Positions 37,334 through 45,681 of a stretch of 64,000 bases of DNA are shown here, piece by piece. The stretch spans positions 248,001-312,000 of the forward strand of contig JABCZF010000001.1 in the NCBI GenBank assembly GCA_013289825.1. Reading direction: 5' to 3'. The notes below the pieces were generated by a model. That model saw only the letters and a list, made by a program, of their open reading frames with translations, made no database searches and had not been told where the DNA came from. The position numbers and the translations under genes are program-made. Within the stretch, counting starts at the first letter, position 1; the number at the start of each line of letters is the position of its first letter. The DNA is from Acidobacteriota bacterium. Lineage in GTDB: Bacteria; Acidobacteriota; Terriglobia; Acidiferrales; UBA7541.

Positions 37334-38719
37334 CTAAAGGGCGGCGAGATCGCTGTACAAGTGAGCGATGGCTTTGATGCCGCCGAAATAATTTTCTAGG
37401 GCCAGATGCTCGTCGGGAGCGTGCGCGTTTTCGTCAGGCAGGCCGAAGCCGATAAGCACGCAGGGTACTTTGAAAGTGTCATGCATCTGCGTGACGAAAG
37501 GGATGGAGCCGCCTTCGCGAATAAAGACGGCTTTTTTTCCGAAGCCTTTTTCGAGCGCGCCCTGGGCGATCTTAAAGATGGGCGCATGGAAGGGCGCTAC
37601 CCACGGTTTACCGGTGCTGAGCACTTCGAATTTGCACTTTACGGTCTTCGGCAAGAGTTTCCGAACGTGCTTTTCGACGAGCTTCGCGGTCGCGTGGGGA
37701 TCCTGCTTGGGAACCAGACGAGTGGAAAATTTCGCGAAGGCTTTCGAGGGGATGACCGTCTTTGCGCCCTCGCCTTGATAGCCCCCCCACATGCCGTTCA
37801 GTTCAAGAGTGGGGCGCGTCCAGAGCTGTTCGACGATGGAAGAACCTTTTTCGCCGGCGTAGCCCGGCGCGCCAACGGCTTCTTCGAACGCTTTCTTCTT
37901 CCAGGGAAGAGCATTCAAGGATTTGCGTTCGGGCGCGGAAATCTTCGCGACCTTGTCGTAGAAGCCCGGAACGGCGACGCGGAAGTTTTTGTCGTGAAGC
38001 TTGGCGAACAGTTCACTAAGAATCGTCAACGGATTAGGGACCGCTCCGCCATATACGCCGGAATGCAGATCGCGCGCGGGACCGGTGAGTTCGATCTGGT
38101 AGTAATTCAATCCACGCAATCCATAGGTTATCGAAGGGACGCCCTTGGCGAGCATCGAGGTATCGGAAACGACGAGCGCGTCGGCCTGGAGCTTCTCCTT
38201 GTTCTTTTGCACGTAGTCCCAGAGGCTGACGCTTCCGACTTCCTCTTCGCCTTCGATCAGAACTTTTACATTGATAGGCAGCTTTCCGTCCACTTTCACG
38301 ATGGATTCGAGCGCCTTCAGATGAATGTGGACCTGGCCTTTGTCATCGGCGGTGCCGCGGCCGAAAAGATTGCCATTGCGCACGGTAGGTTCGAAGGCGG
38401 GCGAGGTCCAAAGATCGAGCGGTTCCGCCGGCTGCACATCATAGTGGCCGTAGAAGAGGACCGTGGGCTTGCCGGGGACTTCGAGAGATTCGGCATAAAC
38501 GAGCGGATGGAGATTTGTCGGAACAATTTCAATTTTCTGGAAACCGGCGGCGCGAAGATTGTCGGCCACCCAGCGAGCCGCACGTTCGATGTCCGGCTTG
38601 TGCTCGCTCTTGGCGCTGACACTGGGGATCCGCAAGAATTCGCAAAGCTCTGCCAAATGCTCGTCGCGATGACCTTCTATATACTCGGCAAGGTTCGTCA
38701 TAGGGCTCTCGGTGGCCAT
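37334..38719 (-). CDS. M20-family dipeptidase (zinc metallopeptidase)
   Basis: The 461-residue protein starts at the ATG at 38719 (MATESPMTNLAEYIEGH) after AAAGGA. Metal ligands are seen in order: VLFYGHYDVQPAEP (His, Asp), GRGTADDKGQVHIHLKA (bridging Asp), LIEGEEEVGS (catalytic Glu and ligand Glu), VVSDTSML (Asp) and a final His near HAPDEHLALENYF. The dimerisation domain contains LRGLNYYQIELTGPARDLHSGVYGGAVPNP. This is the M20 dipeptidase/CNDP-like subgroup (dipeptidase, not ArgE). With no signal peptide, it is cytoplasmic and likely completes peptide breakdown. Confidence 0.92.
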   Translation of the reverse strand: MATESPMTNLAEYIEGHRDEHLAELCEFLRIPSVSAKSEHKPDIERAARWVADNLRAAGFQKIEIVPTNLHPLVYAESLEVPGKPTVLFYGHYDVQPAEPLDLWTSPAFEPTVRNGNLFGRGTADDKGQVHIHLKALESIVKVDGKLPINVKVLIEGEEEVGSVSLWDYVQKNKEKLQADALVVSDTSMLAKGVPSITYGLRGLNYYQIELTGPARDLHSGVYGGAVPNPLTILSELFAKLHDKNFRVAVPGFYDKVAKISAPERKSLNALPWKKKAFEEAVGAPGYAGEKGSSIVEQLWTRPTLELNGMWGGYQGEGAKTVIPSKAFAKFSTRLVPKQDPHATAKLVEKHVRKLLPKTVKCKFEVLSTGKPWVAPFHAPIFKIAQGALEKGFGKKAVFIREGGSIPFVTQMHDTFKVPCVLIGFGLPDENAHAPDEHLALENYFGGIKAIAHLYSDLAAL

Positions 38720-39284
38720 GAGTCCTTTCAAATAAAATCAAACGAAACTTGAAGCGAATGTATGTGGCAGCGGAATGAGTGCGGACTTCGGAAAACTGCC
38801 CTCGGCTGCTGTTTTATATTCTAGTGCCGGGCCGCCCTGGGCACAAGCGGGCGCGGCGGGAACCGTCCGGTGAAGACGGGAGTAGGGAGCGGTCCTTGGT
38901 GCGTTCTTTTTGATGGATGGCAAAAGCCGACCACACCACCCGAGCGCTCGCGGATCGCCGTTTCCGACGATTCGGCCAGATTTTCATCTTTCGTTTCCCG
39001 CCACCACATTTTCAATCCTCAACGCCGGGTGTGCGATGCTCTGCGCATAATTGATACTACGTTCTGGCTACCACGCGCCGGCCTGGCCCGTTACTCTTGG
39101 CGCATCAGAGAACTCTAATGGACCGTGGAACGACTCCTTTAGCACAGCTTTCCAGGCCGCTTTAATGAACTATGGGTACGGGGAATGACCACGACGCTAG
39201 CGAAGAAATGCGGTTGCTCTAGAGTGTCAGCGCTGCCCGTCAGCAAGATCCGAGAACCAGAGTAAGTGACCACGGGAGGATCAA
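38720..39284. other. Divergent intergenic region before the signalling island
   Basis: These 565 bases hold no convincing gene; short open frames on both strands lack ribosome sites and family features. Promoters for the M20 gene and the RsbRD-N gene must lie here, but none is clear enough to place. Confidence 0.4.
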
Positions 39285-39803
39285 ATGAGCAAATCTGTAG
39301 AGTTTGTGACCGGACCCAGAGCGGGCCGGGATACTGCCGCGATGGAGAGCGTGGCGGACATTCTGGAGCGCGAACTTCATACTGTGATTGTGGATTGGCT
39401 TGCTCGAGTCGAGCAGGAGCCGGACCTGAAGTGTATCCCGCTGAACTTTGCGGACCGCACCGGCCATCTTCCTCATCTTCTGCATGATGTGATTGCGCGC
39501 TTGCGCCTGGACGCAGGGACGAAAGCTCCGATTTCCAAGGCTGCAGCCGAACACGGGGATTTGCGGCGTAAACAGGGCTACACGGTGGCTATGGCAGTGG
39601 AGGAGTCCCGCCTGCTGCAGGTCACCATTTTTTCAACGCTGCACAAAAACGTGAAGAATTTGGAATTCAGCATGCTGCTTCCCGATGTGGTGACGATCGC
39701 GGACGAGGTGGATGCGCAATTGAAGGAGCAAATGCTGCGCTTCATGGCCGCGGATCAGGCCAAGCAGGTGGCGGTCAAGGCCGCGGCGGTCAAGGCCAAG
39801 TAA
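39285..39803 (+). CDS. RsbRD N-terminal-domain protein (stressosome-type sensor module)
   Basis: The 172-residue protein has a good ribosome site (GGGAGG). Its helical globin-like pattern matches the RsbRD-N domain: SVADILERELHTVIVDWLARVEQEPDL, then RTGHLPHLLHDVIARLRLDAGT, AAEHGDLRRKQGYTVAMAVEESRLLQVTIFSTLHKN and a long C-terminal helix. It carries no STAS domain, so it is a sensor module without output. It lies at the head of the island that also holds rsbRSTX and may bind a ligand or a partner protein. The Ala/Lys tail is low complexity. Confidence 0.75.
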   Translation: MSKSVEFVTGPRAGRDTAAMESVADILERELHTVIVDWLARVEQEPDLKCIPLNFADRTGHLPHLLHDVIARLRLDAGTKAPISKAAAEHGDLRRKQGYTVAMAVEESRLLQVTIFSTLHKNVKNLEFSMLLPDVVTIADEVDAQLKEQMLRFMAADQAKQVAVKAAAVKAK

Positions 39804-39824
39804 CGCTTTTTTCGAATAAGCCAT

Positions 39825-40064
39825 ATGCCAATCCTAGAGATGAGAACCGCCAAACAAACAAGCACGAAAGAGAGCGACGAGGGGGTTAGCGAACTTGCGA
39901 GTGGGATCGCGCGGTTTCCGAGCGGCGGAGTTGCGCCCGAGGCCTTCGACAGACTTTTTCAAGCCGCTTTTCGCCTCCCGATTTTGATCCTGCGCGGGGC
40001 CCAAGTGTGGCAGACCAGGAAGCCAGCCTACGGATTCCACTTAGGCGGACGGTGCGCGCCATAA
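39825..40064 (+). CDS. Small hypothetical protein coupled to the GGDEF-EAL gene
   Basis: The 79-residue frame is not recognised. It begins MPILEMRTAKQTSTKESDEG and contains RFPSGGVAPEAFDRLFQAAFRLPILILRG. Its TAA overlaps the ATG of the next gene (TAATG at 40062-40066), the arrangement of translational coupling. The ribosome site is weak. It could instead be a leader or a remnant of a longer N-terminal domain of the next protein. Confidence 0.4.
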   Translation: MPILEMRTAKQTSTKESDEGVSELASGIARFPSGGVAPEAFDRLFQAAFRLPILILRGAQVWQTRKPAYGFHLGGRCAP

Positions 40065-41785
40065 TGGATAGACGGGCAACGGCAGCAATGGTTTTGGAAA
40101 ATGAAGTCGCCAACGTGACGCTTGATTCGATCGGAGAGGCGGTACTGCGCACGGACGCGCAGGACCAAGTCACCTATCTAAATCGAAAAGCGGAAGAGAT
40201 GACCGGGTGGCGCCGGGAGGAGGCCCGCGGGCGTCCCATGGCGGAGGTGCTGCGGCTCATCGAAAGCGTTGGCAGCCCGGCGGTAGGAAATGCCCTGGGA
40301 GTCGCAACAGACGGGGAGCAGGCCGACTTCACGAACTTTATTTTGGTTAGACGGGACGGGTTCGAATGTGGAATCGAACGTAAAGTGACGCCCATCCAGG
40401 ACCCGGATGGGCGGGTCACCGGGGCGGTTGTGGCTTTCCACGACGTGACCGCGGCCCAGGCCAAATCGCTCCAAATGTCGCACTTGGCGCAACACGATGT
40501 CCTGACCGATTTGCCAAACCGCTTACTGTTCAACGACAGACTGACGCAGGCTATTGCCCTGGCAGATCGCCAGGGCAAGCAACTGGCGGTGATGTTTATC
40601 GATTTAGATCACTTCAAAAAGATCAATGACTCGCTCGGCCACGATGTTGGCGACAAACTGCTGCAGTCCGTAGCCGGGCGATTGCTGGCCTGTGTGAGAC
40701 GGTCGGACACGGTAAGCCGACTGGGCGGGGACGAATTCGTGATACTTCTCTCGCAAGTCGAGCATGCCGAAGACGCCGCCTATAGTGCGCGAAAAATCCT
40801 CCGGGCGCTAACGGCGCCGCATATTATCGACAATAAAAGTCTTGATATCAACGCGAGTATCGGGGTGAGCACCTACCCCAGTGACGGGCAAGACGCGGAA
40901 GGTTTGATGAATCGAGCGGACAACGCGATGTACGAAGCCAAGGAACACGGCCGGAATAACTATCAGTTCTTCCGCCACGAGATGCACGCGCGACTTGCAG
41001 AACGGCAATTGCTCGAAGCGGATTTGCGCTGCGCGCTGGGGCGGAACGAGTTTTTGCTGCACTACCAGCCTAAGCTGGGTCTTCAAACCGGCGAGATCAC
41101 GGGGGTGGAAGCGCTGATACGCTGGCTACATCCGCAGCGGGGAGTCATATATCCTGCGCAGTTCGTGCCCATCGCGGAGGAATGCGGGCTGATTGTGCCT
41201 ATCGGACAGTGGGTGCTGCTGGAAGCATGCAAACAGGCGAAAGCGTGGAGGAATTCAGGGCTCGGGGTTGTCCCGGTGTCGGTGAATGTCTCCGCCGCTG
41301 AATTCGGTGCCAAGGATTTTCTGTCGGGGGTTCGGGCGGTGTTGATTGCCACGGGAGTGCAGCCTCAACATCTAGAGTTGGAATTGACCGAGACCGTGCT
41401 GATGCGTGACGCGGAGGCTGCGGTGGTCACCCTGGCTAAGCTGAAAGCCATGGGCGTGCAGCTGGCTATCGACGACTTTGGCACGGGGTATTCCAGCTTC
41501 ACCTATCTGCGGCGTTTTCCATCTGACGCCCTGAAACTCCATCAATCTTTCGTGCAGGAGATCACGGTGGACCCGGCAGACGCAGCTATTGTCAGCGCCA
41601 TGATCAATCTCGGCAGAAGCCTGAAGCAGCGGGTGATTGCGGAGGGAGTAGAAACCCGAGCCCAACTCAAATTCCTTCAGCGCCACGGGTGCGGCGAGGG
41701 ACAAGGGTTTTATTTCAGCCCTCCGGTGGCGGCCGAGCAGGCCGGGAGGCTGTTTAAGGACGGCTTCCGAGAAGTGGTGCACTAG
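40064..41785 (+). CDS. PAS-GGDEF-EAL cyclic-di-GMP signalling protein
   Basis: The 573-residue protein starts at 40064 (MDRRATAAMVLENEVANVT). The PAS domain (about 15-130) has LDSIGEAVLRTDAQDQVTYLNRKAEEMTGW. The GGDEF domain (about 140-305) has intact RLGGDEFVILL and, five residues upstream, RRSD, the RxxD inhibitory site. The EAL domain (about 325-570) keeps VEALIRW, NVSAAEF, ELTETVLM, DDFGTGYSSF, IAEGVET and the catalytic Gln in QGFYF. The usual LKID is LKLH, with the catalytic Lys kept. Both synthesis and hydrolysis of c-di-GMP therefore look possible. There is no membrane segment. It probably senses an intracellular cue through PAS. Confidence 0.93.
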   Translation: MDRRATAAMVLENEVANVTLDSIGEAVLRTDAQDQVTYLNRKAEEMTGWRREEARGRPMAEVLRLIESVGSPAVGNALGVATDGEQADFTNFILVRRDGFECGIERKVTPIQDPDGRVTGAVVAFHDVTAAQAKSLQMSHLAQHDVLTDLPNRLLFNDRLTQAIALADRQGKQLAVMFIDLDHFKKINDSLGHDVGDKLLQSVAGRLLACVRRSDTVSRLGGDEFVILLSQVEHAEDAAYSARKILRALTAPHIIDNKSLDINASIGVSTYPSDGQDAEGLMNRADNAMYEAKEHGRNNYQFFRHEMHARLAERQLLEADLRCALGRNEFLLHYQPKLGLQTGEITGVEALIRWLHPQRGVIYPAQFVPIAEECGLIVPIGQWVLLEACKQAKAWRNSGLGVVPVSVNVSAAEFGAKDFLSGVRAVLIATGVQPQHLELELTETVLMRDAEAAVVTLAKLKAMGVQLAIDDFGTGYSSFTYLRRFPSDALKLHQSFVQEITVDPADAAIVSAMINLGRSLKQRVIAEGVETRAQLKFLQRHGCGEGQGFYFSPPVAAEQAGRLFKDGFREVVH

Positions 41786-41891
41786 CGATGCAGCAGGTTT
41801 TCGGGACAAAAACCCCCAGGGGATTGATGGTTGGTGGGAAGTGCCTCGACGCGCAGCGAATTTACGGCATCGATGCACTAGGCGGGAAATC

Positions 41892-42185
41892 TCACATCGG
41901 TTTCCAGTCCATGATGGTCGAGAGGAACTGCAAACCCACGCAGAAATGTCCGTCGGTCAGCGGCTCACAGTACACTATTTTCGCTGGCGTCCGGAGCTCG
42001 CCTGAGCTCGAAGCAAGTCGTGGTTGTTCTTGGGGTTGCCATCGGCGTCTCGTCAGGATGCGAGCCCCATGGGCGCTCACGTTGACGGTCACCGCTTGAT
42101 CGGCAACGAGCCGCTTTTCCGCGACCACCAGGCATACCGGGATGGCCATCGGGACGCGCTTTTCATTTCTTCCATCCAAGCCCAT
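41892..42185 (-). CDS. PilZ-domain protein
   Basis: The 97-residue single-domain protein begins MGLDGRNEKRVPMAIPVCLVV, a weak version of the RxxxR c-di-GMP loop. It continues VTVNVSAHGARILTRRRWQPQE, the D/N-x-S-x-x-G motif (NVSAHGA), and AKIVYCEPLTDGHFCVGLQFL. It lies 70 bases downstream of a diguanylate cyclase gene in the same direction, so producer and probable receptor are paired. The loop lacks the canonical RxxxR spacing, so affinity is uncertain. Confidence 0.8.
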   Translation of the reverse strand: MGLDGRNEKRVPMAIPVCLVVAEKRLVADQAVTVNVSAHGARILTRRRWQPQEQPRLASSSGELRTPAKIVYCEPLTDGHFCVGLQFLSTIMDWKPM

Positions 42186-42255
42186 TTGACTACGATATTT
42201 CCAAGACGGCCCTTGCCAATGACAGAGGGGCCGTCAGATTGTTAACGGATGGCCC

Positions 42256-43047
42256 TCAAACAGCTTTCCGAGCGCTCCGTTTTTTCTCGTACATTGCTTT
42301 ATCCGCTTGCACCATCAGTTCGCCGAGCGTAACGGCGTGCTTGGGATCGAACCGCGCCACGCCAACGGAAAGGGATAGATCGTAACGCCGTTCTTTCCCA
42401 CCTGACTTCTTGAGATTGTTCTCCAGACGACGGAGAATGATTTCCTGGGTTTGCTTCGAGGTCTCTGGTGCCAGTACCACAAACTCATCGCCACCGAGGC
42501 GAGAAAGAATATCGGAACCACGAAATGATTGCTCCAGAGCGTCCGCCGTCCGAATAAGTGCCAGGTCTCCCTCTTGATGGCCAAAGGTGTCGTTTATGGT
42601 CTTCAGATCGTCGACATCACAGAACAACAGCAGGAGAGTTTGGCTATTGCGCTGGGCCAGTTTGAGCTGCTGGGTCGCCGCGGCAAAAAAGCCGCGGCGG
42701 TTGAAGAGGCAGGTTAGATCATCGGTGAGAGCGAGATACCGCAGTTCCCTGTCCAGGAGGGCCTGCTTAACGGCGCCCCAGACTGCCGGGTGAGTTGCCA
42801 CCCGCATAGTCGCCGTGTCGGGACGGTCTGACTTCAGAAGCTTAGAAATCTCGTCCACTTCCTCGAGTATTTGACCAAACTCGGAATCCGCCGCCTGCAA
42901 CGCGGAGGAAAGACTTTCCGCGAGGCCGTTTTCTCCCGGGCCGTTCTTGCGACTCATGGCTATAACCTTGCGGTTGGCTATCTGTTTCGGCAAAACAGTC
43001 CTCAAGCCAGCGACCTCGGGACCATTTTCGACTCGCGATTCCGGCAT
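42256..43047 (-). CDS. Diguanylate cyclase (GGDEF)
   Basis: The 263-residue protein starts at the ATG at 43047, 9 bases after AGGAGG; a longer TTG start is less likely. The N-terminal half (about 40-105) is helical and probably regulatory (SLSSALQAADSEFGQILEEVDEISKLL). The GGDEF domain (about 110-263) has LTDDLTCLFNRRGFF, CDVDDLKTINDTFGHQEGD and intact RLGGDEFVVLAPE, with RGSD five residues upstream as the inhibitory site. There are no membrane segments. It is divergent from rsbR and probably cotranscribed with the PilZ gene. Confidence 0.92.
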   Translation of the reverse strand: MPESRVENGPEVAGLRTVLPKQIANRKVIAMSRKNGPGENGLAESLSSALQAADSEFGQILEEVDEISKLLKSDRPDTATMRVATHPAVWGAVKQALLDRELRYLALTDDLTCLFNRRGFFAAATQQLKLAQRNSQTLLLLFCDVDDLKTINDTFGHQEGDLALIRTADALEQSFRGSDILSRLGGDEFVVLAPETSKQTQEIILRRLENNLKKSGGKERRYDLSLSVGVARFDPKHAVTLGELMVQADKAMYEKKRSARKAV

Positions 43048-43367
43048 GGGCATCACCCTCCTGCCAGCAAGGATCAAAGAGCTGCCTTGCAGGGCAAGCC
43101 CATAGTTCCATTTGTCAGGAAAGGCGACAAGCGGGTAAGGCCCGTACTGTTGGTTCAGGTGATTCCATGAGTACTTCGAAAGGAGGAGAAACCGCTTAAC
43201 AGCTTAGACCGTCATTTCAGCGGAACTAAGGTATTTACCTGAGGCCAATCGCAAGGATTTACTTGCTTGAGGCCGCAGGTAAGTCATGGTACTAGTCTTG
43301 CATCTGCAGGGATCCAGACCATTACGCGGTAAAGGTCCAGGCGGTCGAGGGCAAGGAGAATCGATTC
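43048..43367. promoter_or_regulatory. Divergent promoter region, GGDEF gene and rsbR operon
   Basis: These 320 bases have no gene. Short direct motifs include TTTACCTGAGG (about 43232) and TTTACTTGCTTGAGG (about 43258); the purpose is unknown. I looked for a GEMM c-di-GMP riboswitch and saw none. Regulation of both units could be coordinated from here. Confidence 0.35.
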
Positions 43368-44282
43368 ATGTCCAAACGAGAGGTCACCTCGAAAGACTCG
43401 GGGACACGGAGCAGTCCGGGCGTGGAAATCGTGCGCAGTGAAGCACCGTCAGAGCTTCTTCGTGAGCTGGTGGCGCACTTGCGTCAGAACCGCACACAGT
43501 TGCGCGAGGAATGGGTGGTGCGCATCACGGAGACGCGCCTGCTTACGGCGATGACCAAGGAAGAGATTTTCGCGGAGGCCACCTCGGTGTACGACAGCTA
43601 CGTGGAGGCTCTGGAAACCGAGGCCTTCGAAGCGCTGCAAGCCTACGCGCGCAACCTGTCGGAACGCATTATTCCGCGAGGAGTCGAGACGCACGAAGTC
43701 GTGGGCATCGTGCTCCTGCTGCGCGATGTGCTGGCACGGTCCCTGTTCGCAAAGTACCAGAACGATTTCAAGAAACTGAATCGCATCCTGGATGCCTACG
43801 AGCCTGCCGCGAACCGCATCGCGAACACCGTGGCCGTAGGTTTCGTGCAGGAGCGCGAGCGCGTCATCCGCCAGCAACAGGAAGCGATCCGCGAACTCTC
43901 CACGCCGGTGCTGCAGGTTCGCGAGCGATTGCTGATTCTCCCCATCATCGGCGTGATTGATCCGCAGCGCGCCCGGCAATTGACGGAACAACTCCTGCGG
44001 GGAATCCGCACGAATCGTGCAAAAGTGGTGGTGATCGATATCACCGGCGTGGCGGCGATGGACGTGACGGTGGCCAACCACTTGGTGCAAACGGTGGAAG
44101 CTTCACGTCTGCTGGGCGCGACAGTGATCGTCACGGGGCTTTCGCCGGAGATTGCCCAGACACTGGTAACCATCGGTGTGGACCTCGGCAAGATGAATAC
44201 CGTGGGCGACTTGCAAGGTGGCATCGAGCAGGCCGAGAGACTGTTAGGGTACAAAGTAGTGACGCTGGCGGAACCGCGCTAG
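43368..44282 (+). CDS. rsbR: Stressosome sensor-scaffold protein RsbR
   Basis: The 304-residue protein starts after AGGAG. The N-terminal RsbRD-type helical sensor domain (about 25-180) has LLRELVAHLRQNRTQLREEWVVRITET. A linker follows (FVQERERVIRQQQEAIRELSTPVLQVRERLLILPIIGVIDPQRARQLTEQLL). The STAS domain (about 190-300) has VVVIDITGVAAMDVTVANHLVQTVEASRLLGATVIVTGLSPEIAQTLVTIGVDL, close to Bacillus RsbR. Thr residues in DITG and VTGL match the phosphorylated Thr positions. It forms the stressosome with RsbS and sequesters RsbT. The rsbS start follows 16 bases later. Confidence 0.93.
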   Translation: MSKREVTSKDSGTRSSPGVEIVRSEAPSELLRELVAHLRQNRTQLREEWVVRITETRLLTAMTKEEIFAEATSVYDSYVEALETEAFEALQAYARNLSERIIPRGVETHEVVGIVLLLRDVLARSLFAKYQNDFKKLNRILDAYEPAANRIANTVAVGFVQERERVIRQQQEAIRELSTPVLQVRERLLILPIIGVIDPQRARQLTEQLLRGIRTNRAKVVVIDITGVAAMDVTVANHLVQTVEASRLLGATVIVTGLSPEIAQTLVTIGVDLGKMNTVGDLQGGIEQAERLLGYKVVTLAEPR

Positions 44283-44298
44283 GATCGGGAGGCGTCAC

Positions 44299-44661
44299 GT
44301 GGAAGTCCCCATTCTGAAGCAGGGAGAGGTCCTAATTGCCACCTTTCAGGCGGCTCTTTCGGACGCGGACCTCAACCAACTGCGCATGGGATTAGTTCAG
44401 CAAGTTGTTAAGTTCCGCTCCCGCGCGGTTATCGTGGATGTTACCGCGATGGACGTCATGGACTCGTTTGCATCCCGGACGTTGCGGGAGATCGCGCACA
44501 TGATTCGGCTGCGCGGCGCGGAGACGGTTATCGTGGGAATTCAGCCGGAAGTGGCTTTTGCCATGGTGCAGCTGGGGCTGACACTGGAAGGCGTTGCGAC
44601 GGCGCTGGACCTGGAGGAAGGTCTGGCTTACTTGACTCAAAAATTCAAGCACACGGACTGA
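44299..44661 (+). CDS. rsbS: Stressosome core protein RsbS
   Basis: The 120-residue STAS-only protein has a GTG start 6 bases after GGGAGG. VPILKQGEVLIATFQAALSDADLNQLRMGLVQQVVKFRSRAVIVDVTAMDVMDSFASRTL aligns with RsbS. The Ser in MDSFAS is the residue phosphorylated by RsbT. IVGIQPEVAFAMVQLGLTLEGVATALDLEEGLAYL completes the fold. It co-assembles with RsbR in the cytoplasmic stressosome. It is the second gene of the operon, 10 bases before rsbT. Confidence 0.95.
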   Translation: MEVPILKQGEVLIATFQAALSDADLNQLRMGLVQQVVKFRSRAVIVDVTAMDVMDSFASRTLREIAHMIRLRGAETVIVGIQPEVAFAMVQLGLTLEGVATALDLEEGLAYLTQKFKHTD

Positions 44662-44671
44662 GAGACGCACA

Positions 44672-45076
44672 GTGAGGGCTGGAGAAATCCGGGTGGCCAT
44701 CAACTCGGACCAAGACATAGTGACAGCCCGCCAGAAGGGTCGCGCTCTGGCCATGGAACTTGGTTTTTCGACCGGCGACGCCACACTCATCGCTACGTCC
44801 ATTTCCGAACTTGCACGCAACATTGTGTCGTACGCCCGCAGGGGCGAAATCACTTTGAAAATAGTCCAAGCCTCCAGCCGGCAGGGTATCTCGATCATCG
44901 CTTCCGATAGCGGCCCCGGAATTCGGGACATTCGTCAAGCCATGAGAGACGGTTTCTCCACATCGGGAAGCCTTGGTCTCGGTCTGCCCGGAGTGCGACG
45001 CTTGATGGACGATTTTGAAATTGCCTCCGAACCGGGCCGGGGCACGATGGTGACGGTGAAAAAGTGGAAATTATAA
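44672..45076 (+). CDS. rsbT: Serine kinase/switch protein RsbT
   Basis: The 134-residue GHKL-type kinase has a GTG start. The N box is TSISELARNIVSYARRGEITL; the G1 box is IIASDSGPGIRDIRQAMRDGFSTSGSLGLGLPGVRRLMDDFEI, typical of RsbT. It phosphorylates RsbR and RsbS. When released it binds the N-terminal domain of its output protein, in Bacillus the RsbU phosphatase. Here the only protein with such a domain is the histidine kinase two genes downstream. The 3' end overlaps rsbX by 13 bases. Confidence 0.95.
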   Translation: MRAGEIRVAINSDQDIVTARQKGRALAMELGFSTGDATLIATSISELARNIVSYARRGEITLKIVQASSRQGISIIASDSGPGIRDIRQAMRDGFSTSGSLGLGLPGVRRLMDDFEIASEPGRGTMVTVKKWKL

Positions 45077-45681
45077 ATTTGCCATTGGTGGAATACGGCA
45101 TGGCCAAGTCGATTCTCCCTGGCCAGGGCGAATCGGGCGATCGCCATCTGGTTTGTTGCGGGGGACATGGAATCCTGATCGCGGCGATAGACGGAATTGG
45201 GCACGGTGAAGAAGCTGCCAACGCCGCGGAGGCGGCCATGGCCATTCTCAAAGCCAGCCCGGAAGAGCCCGTCATTTCTCTGGTGGAACGCTGCCACGAG
45301 GGACTTCGCTCGACGCGCGGCGCGGTGCTGAGCCTTGCTTCCATCGATCCGAAGCATGGCCTGATGACTTGGCTTGGCGTTGGAAATGTGCAAGGAGTTC
45401 TGATGCGTGCCGGAGCCCAGAAGGGAAGCGTCGAGGAAGTACTGCTCTTGCGTGGCGGCGTCGTGGGCGCGCAATTGCCTGCCCTGCAAGCCGCCGTGCT
45501 TCCCATTCGAAGGGGGGATACTCTGGTTTTTGTCACCGACGGGATTCGCGGCGAATTTGTGGAAGGTCTTTCCGCTCTGGAATCCCCGCAACGAGCCGCG
45601 GACAAGATCCTCAAACAGCATGGTCGAGGAAATGACGACGCACTTGTCTTGGTGGTGCGGCTAACCGGGATTTGGGCATGA
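45064..45681 (+). CDS. rsbX: RsbX-type PP2C/SpoIIE phosphatase
   Basis: The 205-residue protein has a GTG start inside the rsbT 3' end. The phosphatase fold shows GDRHLVCCGGHGILIAAIDGIGHGEEAANAAEAA (metal Asp in AAIDGIGHG), GAVLSLASIDPKHGLMTWLGVGNVQGVLMR, TLVFVTDGI (Asp) and NDDALVLVVR (Asp). In Bacillus RsbX dephosphorylates RsbS and RsbR to reset the stressosome. The last codons overlap the next gene as ATGA. It completes a full RSTX cycle. Confidence 0.93.
   Translation: MEIINLPLVEYGMAKSILPGQGESGDRHLVCCGGHGILIAAIDGIGHGEEAANAAEAAMAILKASPEEPVISLVERCHEGLRSTRGAVLSLASIDPKHGLMTWLGVGNVQGVLMRAGAQKGSVEEVLLLRGGVVGAQLPALQAAVLPIRRGDTLVFVTDGIRGEFVEGLSALESPQRAADKILKQHGRGNDDALVLVVRLTGIWA

Noticed and set aside
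43078..43367. Possible c-di-GMP riboswitch before rsbR
   Set aside because: The conserved GEMM core and paired helices could not be found on either strand.
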